This document shows, piece after piece, positions 1 to 8,551 of a DNA stretch of 25,363 nt. Under the pieces are notes generated by a model that worked only from the letters and a program-made list of their open reading frames with translations, was not told where the DNA came from and ran no database searches. The translations under genes and the position numbers were made by a program. This DNA is from an uncultured Collinsella sp. (GTDB lineage: Bacteria; Actinomycetota; Coriobacteriia; Coriobacteriales; Coriobacteriaceae): assembly GCA_900548495.1 (NCBI GenBank), contig URKT01000026.1, forward strand, positions 1 to 25,363, given 5' to 3'. Every line of letters starts with the position of its first letter. The stretch's first letter is position 1.

Positions 1-961
1 CCAGGTCCAAGCCTTTCTGGCGCGTCAGACGCGTGACCATCACCATGAGCGGACGGTCGTCGCGAACCTCGAGCCCCAGCTCTTCCTGCAGCTTGGCCTT
101 GCATACGGCCTTGCCGGAACGGTCCTCCACGGTGTAGTTGGCGGCAATGCGCTTGTCGGTCGCCGGGTCAAAGCCCGCGACGTCGATGCCATTCAAAATG
201 CCCTGCAGCGCGTACGAACGCTCGCGCAGAACGCCGTCCAGGCCCTCGCCAAATTCGGGCGTCTGGATCTCGTTGGCATAGGTGGGGCTCACCGTAGTGA
301 TGGCATCGGCATAGCGCAGGGCGCCCAGCATGTAGTTAATGCTGCAGGCGTCGCAACGCAGCTGCGAAGCGGCCGCCGGAATGTGCGCCACGCCCAGGAT
401 GTCCTCCATCACGGTGTCGCTAAACTGGCCCTGGAACGCCACGTTGTGGATCGAGAAGACGGTCTTTACACGGTCGTACAGCGGCAGGCCCTGGTAGAAC
501 TCGCGCAAAAACACGGGCGCCAGCGCCGTCTGCCAGTCATTGCAGTGCAGGATGTCACACTCAAAGCCGGCCGGCAGGTGCTGCAGGCTCTCGGTGATGG
601 CCTTGGAGAAGAACGCAAAACGCTCGCCGTCGTCAAAGAAGCCGTACGGATAGTCGCGCGCAAAGTAGCGCTCGTTGTCGATGAACATATAGGTGACGCC
701 GTCGTGCTCGAGCTTCTCGAGTCCGCAGTACTCATTGCGCCAGCCCAGGCTCACGTAAAAGTCGGAGAAGTGCTCCATCTGCGCCTTGTACTCGTCCTTG
801 ATGGTGGCGTACTTGGGCACCATCACGATGACTTCGGCGCCGGCGCGCACAAGCGCCGCGGGCAGCGAGCCCGCCACGTCACCCAGGCCACCGGTCTTAA
901 CAAACGGTGCGCACTCGGCCGAGGCAAACACGATCTGCATCTTTTTGCTGGAATCAGCCAT
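1..961 (-). CDS. glgA: Glycogen synthase (ADP-glucose, GT5), 3' end off window
   Basis: Transfers glucose from ADP-glucose to growing alpha-1,4-glucan in the cytoplasm. The reverse strand reads MADSSKKMQIVFASAECAPF followed by VKTGGLGDVAGSLP, the N-terminal KTGGL ADP-glucose-binding motif of GT5 synthases. Further in are HNVAFQG, VSPTYANEIQTPEFGEGLDG and LNGIDV, and at the left edge VTRLTRQKGLDL, the start of the second Rossmann domain. About 320 residues are visible where the family usually has about 480, so the C-terminal third lies outside the window. I chose the ATG at 961-959 because a GGGAG Shine-Dalgarno lies just upstream; an in-frame ATG at 973 is possible but would overlap that site. 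It is the last visible gene of the glg operon, about 90 bp after glgD, with a strong hairpin between them. Confidence 0.95.
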   Translation of the reverse strand, partial: MADSSKKMQIVFASAECAPFVKTGGLGDVAGSLPAALVRAGAEVIVMVPKYATIKDEYKAQMEHFSDFYVSLGWRNEYCGLEKLEHDGVTYMFIDNERYFARDYPYGFFDDGERFAFFSKAITESLQHLPAGFECDILHCNDWQTALAPVFLREFYQGLPLYDRVKTVFSIHNVAFQGQFSDTVMEDILGVAHIPAAASQLRCDACSINYMLGALRYADAITTVSPTYANEIQTPEFGEGLDGVLRERSYALQGILNGIDVAGFDPATDKRIAANYTVEDRSGKAVCKAKLQEELGLEVRDDRPLMVMVTRLTRQKGLDL

Positions 962-984
962 ATTGTCTCCCATGTTGCAATTCG

Positions 985-1020
985 AGAATAGCCGCCTGGC
1001 GCGAACCGGGCGGCTATTCT
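985..1020 (-). other. Intercistronic hairpin between glgD and glgA
   Basis: A perfect 12-bp inverted repeat (985-996 with 1009-1020) encloses a 12-nt loop in the glgD-glgA spacer. On the transcribed minus strand no T-tract follows, so it is not a canonical intrinsic terminator. A role as mRNA stabiliser, partial attenuator or processing site is inference. Confidence 0.6.
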
Positions 1021-1051
1021 ACATGTTACGAGCGATGTTGCGGTGCCAACG

Positions 1052-2179
1052 TTAACGCACGATGGTGGTGTCGGAGGTTAACGGAGCCTTTCCCAGCACC
1101 AGGATATTCTCGGGCGTGCCGCGAAGCTCGGTGTTGGTGGGAACCACGTTGTTCTTGTCCAGGATGGCATTCTCAACGCGGGCGCCGCTCTTGATGACGC
1201 AGCTCTGGTTGATGATCGAGTTCGTCACCGAGGCGCCTTCCTCAACCACGACGCCGCGAGACAGGATCGAGTTGCGCACGGTGCCCTTGATGATGCAGCC
1301 GGCCGAGATGATCGAGTTGCATGCGTGACTGCCGGTCGCATAGCGCGAAGGCGGCACGTCGTGAGCCTTGGTCAGGATCGGACGCTCGGGGTCAAAGAGA
1401 TGGTCGGCCACGGTCTGGTCGAGCAGGTCCATGCTGCGGCGATACAGCGACTTCTCGCTAAACACGCCCACGACCTCGCCCTTGTACTCGTAGCTGCACA
1501 CGTCGATGTTGCCAAAGTCGCCCTGGAGTGCCTCGAGCAGGTCCAGATAGTCGGCGGCCTGGTAGTGGTCGATGATCTCGAGTAGTGTCTCGCGGTTGAC
1601 GATGCAGCAGTCCATAGAGGCGTTGTCGCCGTACACGACGCCGGCGCTCACGCCCGTCAGGCGGCCGTTCTCGTTGATCTGCAGCTTGGTCTCGTCATCG
1701 ACGTTGCGCGTGGCCTTGCAGTACACCACGGTCATCTGGGCGCCGGAGTTCTCGTGCGCGTCGATGATGGTGTTGAGGTCCATATTAAAGATGATGTTGG
1801 TGCCCATCATCACGACATAGGGCTTGTCCGAGCGCTGGAACAGCGTCTTGTTGGAGATGATGTCGCGCAGCAGGAAGCGCATGCCGCCCTTGGTGGTGCC
1901 ATACGCGTTGCCGGGCACCATAAACAGGCCGCCCTTCTTGCGGTCCAGGCCCCAGTCCTTGCCCGAGCCCACGTGGTCGATCAGCGAACGGTAGTTACCC
2001 GGCATGACGACGCCGACGGTCTTAATGCCGGCATTCATCATGTTGGACAGCGGGAAGTCAATCAGGCGGTAGCGGCCCAAAAACGGAACGGACGCGATGG
2101 GGCGGTCCTTGAGCAGCACGCTGCCGTAGGTCGAAGAGTAGTTAGCGGTGATATAACCGATGGCCTTGCGATTGATCAT
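1052..2179 (-). CDS. glgD: GlgD, ADP-glucose pyrophosphorylase partner subunit
   Basis: Non-catalytic or weakly catalytic partner that, in Firmicutes, forms a hetero-oligomer with GlgC and stimulates ADP-glucose synthesis. The 375-residue product starts MINRKAIGYITANYSSTYGS and keeps the nucleotidyltransferase fold (VPFLGRYRLIDFPLSNMMNAGI) and C-terminal hexapeptide repeats (GCIIKGTVRNSILSRGVVVE). It lacks the glycine-rich GGQGSRL nucleotide-binding loop that GlgC has, the usual distinction between the two paralogs. An upstream in-frame start (2218) would overlap glgC. The ATG at 2179 is preferred because of the AAGGGGGAA ribosome-binding site before it and the 4-bp spacing after the glgC stop, which suggests translational coupling. 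Confidence 0.93.
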   Translation of the reverse strand: MINRKAIGYITANYSSTYGSVLLKDRPIASVPFLGRYRLIDFPLSNMMNAGIKTVGVVMPGNYRSLIDHVGSGKDWGLDRKKGGLFMVPGNAYGTTKGGMRFLLRDIISNKTLFQRSDKPYVVMMGTNIIFNMDLNTIIDAHENSGAQMTVVYCKATRNVDDETKLQINENGRLTGVSAGVVYGDNASMDCCIVNRETLLEIIDHYQAADYLDLLEALQGDFGNIDVCSYEYKGEVVGVFSEKSLYRRSMDLLDQTVADHLFDPERPILTKAHDVPPSRYATGSHACNSIISAGCIIKGTVRNSILSRGVVVEEGASVTNSIINQSCVIKSGARVENAILDKNNVVPTNTELRGTPENILVLGKAPLTSDTTIVR

Positions 2180-2183
2180 CGGA

Positions 2184-3332
2184 TCATTCCCCCTTCCCGA
2201 TAACGACGCCATTTCCAACGACGGCCGTATCCTTGGTGGTATCGACAGAGCCGAGCTTCACGCCCTCTTCGACCGTGGAGTTCTCGCCCAAAATAGCGCG
2301 GCAGATGTGCGCGCCGCTCTTAACGTGCGCACCCGGCAGCAGCACGGAGTCCTCGACCACGGCGCGCTCCTCGATGATGACATCGGTCGAAAGGATCGAG
2401 TGGCGAGCGGTGCCGTAGATCTTGCAGCCGTTGGAGACCAGGCAGTCGTCCAGGCGACCATCCGGGCCAATGTAGTGCGGCGGACGCGTGGTGATGTTGG
2501 ACATGATGGGGAAGTGCTTGTCGAACAGATCGAACTCGGGGTTGTTGCCCAGCAGGTCCATCGAGGTCTCGTGGAAGCTGGCGATGGTGCCGACGTCCTT
2601 CCAAAAGCCGTGGAACTCGTAGCTGTACAGGCGCTTGCCTTCGCCGAGCAGTTTGGGGATGATGTCCTTGCCAAAGTCGTGGCTCGAGCGCTGGTCCAGA
2701 GCGTCCTCCTCGAGCGCCTCGATCAGCACGTCGGCCGAGAAGATGTAGATGCCCATGGAGGCGAGGTTCGAATCGGGCTTATCGGGCTTCTCGGTGAACT
2801 TGGTGATGCGGCCGTCCTCGGGGTCGGTGGTCAGGATGCCAAAGCGGCTGGCCTCCTCCCACGGCACGGGCATAACGCTCACCGTGAGGTCGGCGTTGTT
2901 CTCAATGTGCGTTTTGAGCATCTTGCGGTAGTCCATGCGATACAGGTGATCGCCCGAAAGAATCAGGACGTACTTGGGGTCGTTGGCCTTGATATAGTCC
3001 AGGTTCTGCGTGATGGCGTCGGCCGTGCCCGCATACCAGGCGCCGCCGGTCTGCGTCTCGTACGGCGGCAGGATCGACACGCCGCCGTCGCGGCTGTCCA
3101 GATCCCACGCCTCGCCGGAGCCCACATAGGCATGCAGCAGGTACGGGCGATACTGCGTCAGAACGCCCACCGTGTCGATGCCCGAGTTGGAGCAGTTGGA
3201 GAGCGAAAAGTCGATAATGCGGAACTTGCCACCAAAGCTAACCGCCGGCTTAGCGATCTTTTGGGTGAGTGCCCCCAATCGGCTGCCCTGTCCTCCTGCG
3301 AGGAGCATCGCGATGCATTTTTTCTTACTCAT
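2184..3332 (-). CDS. glgC: Glucose-1-phosphate adenylyltransferase
   Basis: Makes ADP-glucose from glucose-1-phosphate and ATP, the committed step of bacterial glycogen synthesis. The 382-residue protein opens with MSKKKCIAMLLAGGQGSRLG, the nucleotide-binding loop at about residues 9-20, then KPAVSFGGKFRIIDFSLSNC. WYAGTADAI and LSGDHLYRMDY, both typical GlgC active-site segments, follow in the central domain. The C-terminal part is a left-handed beta-helix (LVSNGCKIYGTARHSILSTD). Length is normal for the family. The start is supported by an AAGGAGAA site a few bases upstream of the ATG at 3332. It lies between glgP and glgD and probably acts with GlgD. Confidence 0.96.
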   Translation of the reverse strand: MSKKKCIAMLLAGGQGSRLGALTQKIAKPAVSFGGKFRIIDFSLSNCSNSGIDTVGVLTQYRPYLLHAYVGSGEAWDLDSRDGGVSILPPYETQTGGAWYAGTADAITQNLDYIKANDPKYVLILSGDHLYRMDYRKMLKTHIENNADLTVSVMPVPWEEASRFGILTTDPEDGRITKFTEKPDKPDSNLASMGIYIFSADVLIEALEEDALDQRSSHDFGKDIIPKLLGEGKRLYSYEFHGFWKDVGTIASFHETSMDLLGNNPEFDLFDKHFPIMSNITTRPPHYIGPDGRLDDCLVSNGCKIYGTARHSILSTDVIIEERAVVEDSVLLPGAHVKSGAHICRAILGENSTVEEGVKLGSVDTTKDTAVVGNGVVIGKGE

Positions 3333-3373
3333 CGATTTCTCCTTCTGTCATCGATGTTCCTAAACCCATTAGC

Positions 3374-3402
3374 GACGGGCGCGGCGCAACGTCACGCCCG
3401 TC
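3374..3402 (-). other. Intercistronic hairpin between glgP and glgC
   Basis: Perfect 8-bp inverted repeat GACGGGCG / CGCCCGTC (3374-3381 with 3395-3402) with a 13-nt loop, in the 108-bp gap between glgP and glgC. No T-run follows on the minus strand, so a terminator is unlikely; it may separate or stabilise message segments. Confidence 0.5.
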
Positions 3403-3440
3403 GAGTAATGCCGTGCTGGCATAGGGGAGCTCGCGCGCCT

Positions 3441-5867
3441 TTAAGCGTGCCAGATCTCGTCGCGGTACTCGCGAATGGTGCGGTCGCTCGAGAACCAGCC
3501 CGAGGAGGCGGTGTTGAGCAGCGCCTTGCGGTTCCAGGTCTCCTGGTCGCCGTAGCTGTTCGTGAGCTTCTCCCAGGCGTCGACGTAGCTGCGGAAATCG
3601 GCCATGACCAGGTCGGGGTCGTTGTTGTTCATGAGCTCGTTGTAGATGCTCTCGAAGTTGCCCGAAAGACCCGCAAAGGTGTTGTCCTTGAGCTCGTCCA
3701 TCACGCGGCCCAGACGCTCGCGGTCGCCGTTGAGGGTATCCCATGCAAAGTAGCTGTTGGATGCCCAGAGCTGCTCGACCTCGGGGGCGGTCAGGCCAAA
3801 GATGGCCTCGTTCTCGCGGCCGACCAGGTCGGCGATCTCGATGTTGGCGCCGTCGAGAGTACCCAGCGTAATGGCGCCGTTCATCATGAGCTTCATGTTG
3901 GACGTGCCCGAGGCCTCCTTGCCGGCCGTGGAGATCTGCTCCGAGATCTCGGCGGCGGGGTAGATGAGCTGGGCGTTGCTCACGCGGAAGTTGGGGATAA
4001 AGCAGACCTTCATGACCTCGTTCACACGGGCGTCGTTGTTGATGACATCGGCCACGGAGTTAATGAGGCGGATGGTCTCCTTGGCGAAGGTGTAGCTCGA
4101 GGCGGCCTTGCCGCTAAAGATGAAGGTCGTCGGCGTCACGTGGAAGTTGGGATCCGCGATGCGACGGTTGTAGATGTCCATCACCTTCATGATGTTCATG
4201 AGCTGACGCTTGTAGGCGTGGAAGCGCTTTACCTGAACATCGAAGACGGTGTTGGGGTCAATGACCAGACCGGTCTCGGCCTTTACGTAGGCGGCCAGAC
4301 GCTCCTTGTTGGCGCGCTTGGAGGCACCTACGGCCTTCAGGAACTCGGTGTCGTTCTGGAACTCTTTAAGCTTTTCCAGCTCAAAGGCGTCCTTGAGCCA
4401 GCCGTCGCCAATGGCCTCGGTCACGAGCTTGGCATAGGTGGGGTTGGCCTCGGCAAAGAAGCGACGGTGCGAGATGCCGTTGGTCTTGTTGTTGAACTTC
4501 TCGGGCGTTAAGGCATAGAAGTCCTTGAGTACGATGTTCTTGATGATGTCGGAGTGGATCTTGGCCACGCCGTTGACGCTGTGGCTGCAGATCACGGACA
4601 GGTTGGCCATGCGAATCTCGCCGTCCCACAGGATGGCGGTCTGGCGCAGACGCTCCTGCCAGCCCTCCTGCGTGGTGTCGAACGACTCGTGCCAACGACG
4701 GCTGATCTCGTCGATGATCTGGTACACGCGGGGGAGGAGCTTGGAGAACGTGCCGATGGGCCACTTCTCCAGGGCCTCGGGCAGGATGGTGTGGTTGGTG
4801 TAGCTCACGACCTGCGTCACGATGTTCCAGGCGTCATCCCACTCGAGCTTCTTCTCGTCGATGAGGATACGCATGAGCTCGGGGCCGCACATGGCGGGGT
4901 GGGTATCGTTGGTATGGATGGCCACAAACTGCGGCAGCAGCTCCCAGTTCTCGCCGTGCTCCTTCTCAAAGGTATCGAGCAGGCTGTAGATGCCGGCCGA
5001 AACAAACAGGTACTCCTGCTTCAGGCGCAGCAGACGGCCGTGCTCGCCGGCGTCGTTGGGATAGAGGATGGCGCTGATGGCCTCGGCCTCGGCGCGTTCG
5101 GCGTCTGCCAGAGCGTAGTCGCCGCGGTTGAAGGCCTCCAGATCGAAGTGCTCCTCGACCGGCTCGGCGGCCCAGACGCGCAGCTTGTTGACGGTCTCAC
5201 CGGCATAGCCTACAACGGGGATGTCATAAGGGACGGCCAGGATGTCCTGCGTGTCCACCGTGCGGTAGAACGTGCGGCCGTTCTCCTCAAAGCCCTCGAC
5301 GTGGCCACCAAACTTAATGGTCACGGCCTTGTCCTGACGACGGACTTCCCAGGGATAGCCGTGGGTGAGCCACTCGTCGGTGGCCTCGACCTGGCTGCCG
5401 TTGACGATCTCCTGCTTAAACAGGCCGTAACGGTAGCGCATGCCGTTGCCGTAGCCGGCAATGCCCTCGGCTGCCATGGAATCCAGGAAGCATGCGGCCA
5501 GACGGCCCAGGCCGCCGTTGCCCAGCGCCGGATCGGGCTCCTGGTTCTCGATGACGGACAGGTCAAAACCCATGTCGTCGAGCGCCTCGGCGACCATGTC
5601 GCGCACGCCAAAGTTGAGCAGGTAGTTGTCGAGCAGGCGGCCGATCAAAAACTCGATCGAGAAGTAGTACACCCGCTTCTTGCCCTCGGCGGTGGCGCGG
5701 GCGTCGCTCTTGGTGGCAACGGTGCGGGCCTTCTCGGCCACGAGCTTGGCCAGGGCGTTAAAGCGGTCGAGGTCGCTGGCGGCCTCGACGCTCTTGCCGC
5801 TGATGCTCATGACGGCATCGCGATAGAGCTCGGTAAACTCCTGCTTGTTGTCGAAGATCTTATTCAT
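3441..5867 (-). CDS. glgP: Glycogen/maltodextrin phosphorylase
   Basis: Phosphorolyses alpha-1,4-glucan to glucose-1-phosphate using pyridoxal phosphate (GT35). At 808 residues it has the usual family length. Visible signatures are VYYFSIEFLIGRLLDNYLLN (about residue 65 on), NGGLGRLAACFLDSMA (about 117), AIHTNDTHPAM and KRFHAYKRQLMNI. The cofactor motif EASGTSNMK has its lysine at about residue 659. The ATG at 5867 follows a strong GGGGGAAAGG ribosome-binding site. It follows glgB by about 94 bp on the same strand. Co-transcription of synthesis and breakdown enzymes is common in glycogen operons and suggests coordinated turnover. Confidence 0.96.
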   Translation of the reverse strand: MNKIFDNKQEFTELYRDAVMSISGKSVEAASDLDRFNALAKLVAEKARTVATKSDARATAEGKKRVYYFSIEFLIGRLLDNYLLNFGVRDMVAEALDDMGFDLSVIENQEPDPALGNGGLGRLAACFLDSMAAEGIAGYGNGMRYRYGLFKQEIVNGSQVEATDEWLTHGYPWEVRRQDKAVTIKFGGHVEGFEENGRTFYRTVDTQDILAVPYDIPVVGYAGETVNKLRVWAAEPVEEHFDLEAFNRGDYALADAERAEAEAISAILYPNDAGEHGRLLRLKQEYLFVSAGIYSLLDTFEKEHGENWELLPQFVAIHTNDTHPAMCGPELMRILIDEKKLEWDDAWNIVTQVVSYTNHTILPEALEKWPIGTFSKLLPRVYQIIDEISRRWHESFDTTQEGWQERLRQTAILWDGEIRMANLSVICSHSVNGVAKIHSDIIKNIVLKDFYALTPEKFNNKTNGISHRRFFAEANPTYAKLVTEAIGDGWLKDAFELEKLKEFQNDTEFLKAVGASKRANKERLAAYVKAETGLVIDPNTVFDVQVKRFHAYKRQLMNIMKVMDIYNRRIADPNFHVTPTTFIFSGKAASSYTFAKETIRLINSVADVINNDARVNEVMKVCFIPNFRVSNAQLIYPAAEISEQISTAGKEASGTSNMKLMMNGAITLGTLDGANIEIADLVGRENEAIFGLTAPEVEQLWASNSYFAWDTLNGDRERLGRVMDELKDNTFAGLSGNFESIYNELMNNNDPDLVMADFRSYVDAWEKLTNSYGDQETWNRKALLNTASSGWFSSDRTIREYRDEIWHA

Positions 5868-5921
5868 ACGTTCCTTTCCCCCGGGGATGTTTCTCCCGGA
5901 ACGGTTATGACATGTATCCTA

Positions 5922-5936
5922 CGCCCCGTCGGGGCG
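5922..5936 (-). other. GC-rich hairpin in glgB-glgP spacer
   Basis: CGCCCC-GTC-GGGGCG forms a 6-bp stem with a 3-nt loop in the glgB-glgP gap. A second weaker stem (CCGGG...CCCGG) lies just upstream of the glgP ribosome-binding site at about 5881-5899. Neither is followed by a T-tract on the minus strand. Confidence 0.45.
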
Positions 5937-5961
5937 GGTAATTACAGTGGTAACGCCTTTG

Positions 5962-8220
5962 TTACGCTTTCTTGGCAGGAGCCTTAACAGCAGCTGCCTT
6001 GGCCTTGGGAGCAGCCTTTTTGATGGCTGCCTTCTTGGCCGTTGTCTCGGAAGCGGGCTTGCCGGCAGACTTGGTTGCCTTCGCCTTGGTCGGAGCCTTC
6101 TTAGCAGCCGCGGTCTTGGGCTTTACCGAGGACGTGCGCTTGTGCGTCGCCTTCTTGGGCTCCTCGACCACAGGCGGCTTGTAGCTGCTGGGGCCGAGGC
6201 GCTTAAGCACCACGCCTGCCAGGCCGGGCACCTTAATCTCGATGGAGTCCATCTGCCCGTTCCAGGGATAGGGCTCACTTGAGCAGGTGTAGGGCTCCTT
6301 GCCGGCATAGCCACTGCCGCCAAACTCGGGACGGTCGGAATCGAAGATGACCTCCCAGTCACCCTCGCGCGGCACGCCTACACGGAAGCTCTCGTAGCTT
6401 GCCGGGTCAAAGTTGATCAGGATCACCAGGTCGTCATCGACGTCCTCGCCCTGGCGCACAAAGCTCACGATGGACTGCTTGGAGTTGTCCGCGTCGATCC
6501 AGGTAAAGCCGTCGTCGGTGTAGCCACGCTCGTACAGGGCGGGCTCGGCGGTGTACAGGTGGTTGAGCGCCTTAATGAACGCCTGATGATGACGGTGGGT
6601 CTCGTACTCCTCGGTCAAGAACCACTGAATGGACTCGTAGTAGCGCCATTCAATAAACTGGCCGATCTCGTTGCCCATAAAGTTGAGCTTGGCACCGGGG
6701 TGCGTCATCTGGTAGAAAGACAGCGTGCGCAGGCCCGCAAACTGGCGCCACCAGTCGCCCGGCATGCGGCCGATGAGCGAGCACTTGCCGTGCACGACCT
6801 CGTCGTGGCTCAGCGGGCAAATAAAGTTCTCGGTAAAGGCGTACATGATGGAGAACGTGAGCAGCCCGTGGTTGCCGGGGCGCCACGGAAAATCGGTCTG
6901 CATATAGTGCAGGGTGTCGTTCATCCAGCCCATGTCCCACTTGTAGTGGAAGCCCAGGCCGCCGTCCTGCGGCGGGTAGGTCACGAGCGGCCACGCAGTG
7001 GACTCCTCGGCCATCATCATCACGTCAGGGAAGTGGGCCTCCACGGCGCAGTTGACCTGGCGGATAAACGCGCTGGCGTCCAGGTCCTCCTCAGTTCCGT
7101 ACTTATTGAACTTTTTTTGGCCGGGATCATCGATGCCAAAGTTGAGGTACAGCATACTGGACACGCCGTCCATGCGAATGCCGTCAACGTGGAAGTTCTC
7201 GAGCCAATACAGCACGTTGGAGACCAGGAAGGAGCGGACCTCGCCGCGGGCGAAGTCAAACTTGTGCGTGCCCCAGTTGGGGTGAATCTCGTGCTCAAAT
7301 AGCATGTGGCCGTTAAAGGTGGCAAGGCCGTGGGAGTCGGCGCAAAAACCGCCGGGCACCCAGTCCATGATCACGCCGATGCCAGCCTCGTGGCACGCAT
7401 CGATAAAGTGCATGAGCTGCTGCGGGTTGCCGTAGCGCGAGGTGGCGGCGTAGTAGCCGGTCGTCTGGTAGCCCCAGGAGCCGTCGAAGGGATGCTCCAT
7501 AAGCGGCATAACCTCGATATGCGTGTAGCCCATGTCGCGCACGTAGTCCACGAGCTCCACCGACAGGTCGTCGTAGGTGTAGAACTCGCCGCGCTGCGCG
7601 GGGAAGGGATCCATGGGGCCGGGGTAGTTGCCGTACTCGTCCGGCTCGCCCTGCGGCGCGTCGCCGTGGCGCTTCCACGAGCCAATATGCACCTCGTAGA
7701 TGTTAAGCGGCTGCGACATGTGGTTGTGGCCGGCGCGGCGCTTGAGCCACGCGGCGTCATTCCACTTGTAGCCATCGAGGGTCCACAGCACGCTCGCGGT
7801 ACCCGGAGGGCACTCGGCCTTAAAGGCGTACGGATCGGCCTTATAGAGCTTTTCGCCCTCGTTGGTCTCGATGAGGTATTTATAGAGCTGGCCCTGCTCG
7901 GCGCCAGGAATAAAACCTTCCCAAATAGCGCTCGTATGCACGGGCACCAGCGGGTTGGCTTGTTCATCCCAGTCGTTAAATTCGCCAATGACATGGACAC
8001 TCTTTACGTCGGGCACCCAAACGCAAAAGCGCCAGCCGCGCGTACGGTTCTGCGTGTCGGGGTGCGCGCCCATCTTTTCCCAGCTGCGCTCCCACATTCC
8101 AATGCCAAACAGGTAGACATCGTCCTTGGAGAGCTCCGGTGCGTGTGGAGCCGGTTTGCGGGTTGCGGGCTTTTTAGCCGTTGGCTTTAGCTTTGTATCG
8201 CTCACGTTTGATCCCATCAT
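5962..8220 (-). CDS. glgB: 1,4-alpha-glucan branching enzyme with Lys/Ala/Pro-rich tail
   Basis: Cuts alpha-1,4 chains and re-attaches them as alpha-1,6 branches (GH13). An N-terminal CBM48-like segment (WRFCVWVPDVKSVHVIGEFN) precedes the barrel. Conserved regions are DWVPGGFCADSHGLATFNG, DGIRMDGVSSMLYLNFG with the nucleophile Asp, MMMAEESTAWP with the acid/base Glu, and PLSHDEVVHGK with the third Asp (about residues 366, 420 and 488 counted from a possible TTG at 8265). The last 70 or so residues are dominated by Lys, Ala, Thr and Pro (for example TAAAKKAPTKAKATKSAGKP), unlike typical branching enzymes. The start is uncertain: TTG at 8265, ATG at 8220 or 8217, or GTG at 8205. I chose 8220 as the first ATG. 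It is first in the glg operon. Confidence 0.93.
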   Translation of the reverse strand: MMGSNVSDTKLKPTAKKPATRKPAPHAPELSKDDVYLFGIGMWERSWEKMGAHPDTQNRTRGWRFCVWVPDVKSVHVIGEFNDWDEQANPLVPVHTSAIWEGFIPGAEQGQLYKYLIETNEGEKLYKADPYAFKAECPPGTASVLWTLDGYKWNDAAWLKRRAGHNHMSQPLNIYEVHIGSWKRHGDAPQGEPDEYGNYPGPMDPFPAQRGEFYTYDDLSVELVDYVRDMGYTHIEVMPLMEHPFDGSWGYQTTGYYAATSRYGNPQQLMHFIDACHEAGIGVIMDWVPGGFCADSHGLATFNGHMLFEHEIHPNWGTHKFDFARGEVRSFLVSNVLYWLENFHVDGIRMDGVSSMLYLNFGIDDPGQKKFNKYGTEEDLDASAFIRQVNCAVEAHFPDVMMMAEESTAWPLVTYPPQDGGLGFHYKWDMGWMNDTLHYMQTDFPWRPGNHGLLTFSIMYAFTENFICPLSHDEVVHGKCSLIGRMPGDWWRQFAGLRTLSFYQMTHPGAKLNFMGNEIGQFIEWRYYESIQWFLTEEYETHRHHQAFIKALNHLYTAEPALYERGYTDDGFTWIDADNSKQSIVSFVRQGEDVDDDLVILINFDPASYESFRVGVPREGDWEVIFDSDRPEFGGSGYAGKEPYTCSSEPYPWNGQMDSIEIKVPGLAGVVLKRLGPSSYKPPVVEEPKKATHKRTSSVKPKTAAAKKAPTKAKATKSAGKPASETTAKKAAIKKAAPKAKAAAVKAPAKKA

Positions 8221-8305
8221 GACGCGGCAGCGTATTGCCTTGGTGACTAGATGCGAAAGGTCCAAGGCTGCACGAATCGAAGGGACGGCGAAGTTTCTGT
8301 GATTC

Positions 8306-8331
8306 GTTCCACCTCGCGTGCTCGGTGGAAC
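8306..8331 (-). other. Hairpin in glgB 5' leader
   Basis: GTTCCACC / GGTGGAAC form a perfect 8-bp stem with a 10-nt loop, inside the predicted untranslated leader of the glg operon. No T-tract follows it on the minus strand. Function unknown. Confidence 0.45.
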
Positions 8332-8417
8332 TTTCGGCAGAAACTACGATAACACCTGTGCGTTAGTTTTATGGACTAAAGCAGATTTGCGGGGGCGTTT
8401 AATCGGTAAGCGACATG

Positions 8418-8446
8418 TTTATACCACTGGCAGAATTGCCGTGGTA
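8418..8446 (-). promoter_or_regulatory. Predicted promoter of the glg operon (extended -10)
   Basis: On the minus strand TGGTATAAA (8426-8418) is a good extended -10 element (TGn plus TATAAA). A recognisable -35 is lacking at 17 bp (TACCAC), which fits an extended -10 promoter. The start point would be near 8411, giving a leader of about 190 nt before glgB. The -35 zone overlaps the GGTAAAAC operator-like repeat. Confidence 0.45.
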
Positions 8447-8466
8447 AAACTCTTGACAGTTTTACC
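8443..8466. promoter_or_regulatory. Operator-like perfect inverted repeat between divergent genes
   Basis: GGTAAAAC-N8-GTTTTACC is a perfect 8+8 dyad whose spacer contains TTGACA (8453-8458), a consensus -35 box for the rightward gene. It also overlaps the -35 zone of the predicted leftward glg promoter. Two more half-sites follow: GGTAAAAC at 8500-8507 and GTTTACC at 8522-8528. The arrangement suits a dimeric repressor controlling both directions. No regulator gene lies in the window, so its identity is unknown. Confidence 0.55.
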
Positions 8467-8551
8467 AATTAGGGTTTCAAAATTGTTAGCCTGACGTTTG
8501 GTAAAACGTTTTTAGCAGGTTGTTTACCATTTGACATCGAAAGGTACGTTT

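Noticed and set aside
2160..4511. 783-residue plus-strand open frame opposite glgC and glgP
   Set aside because: It is a shadow of GC-rich coding DNA on the other strand, with low-complexity His/Val/Gly/Leu sequence; the minus-strand genes are unambiguous. The same applies to 4554-5987 and 7306-8190.
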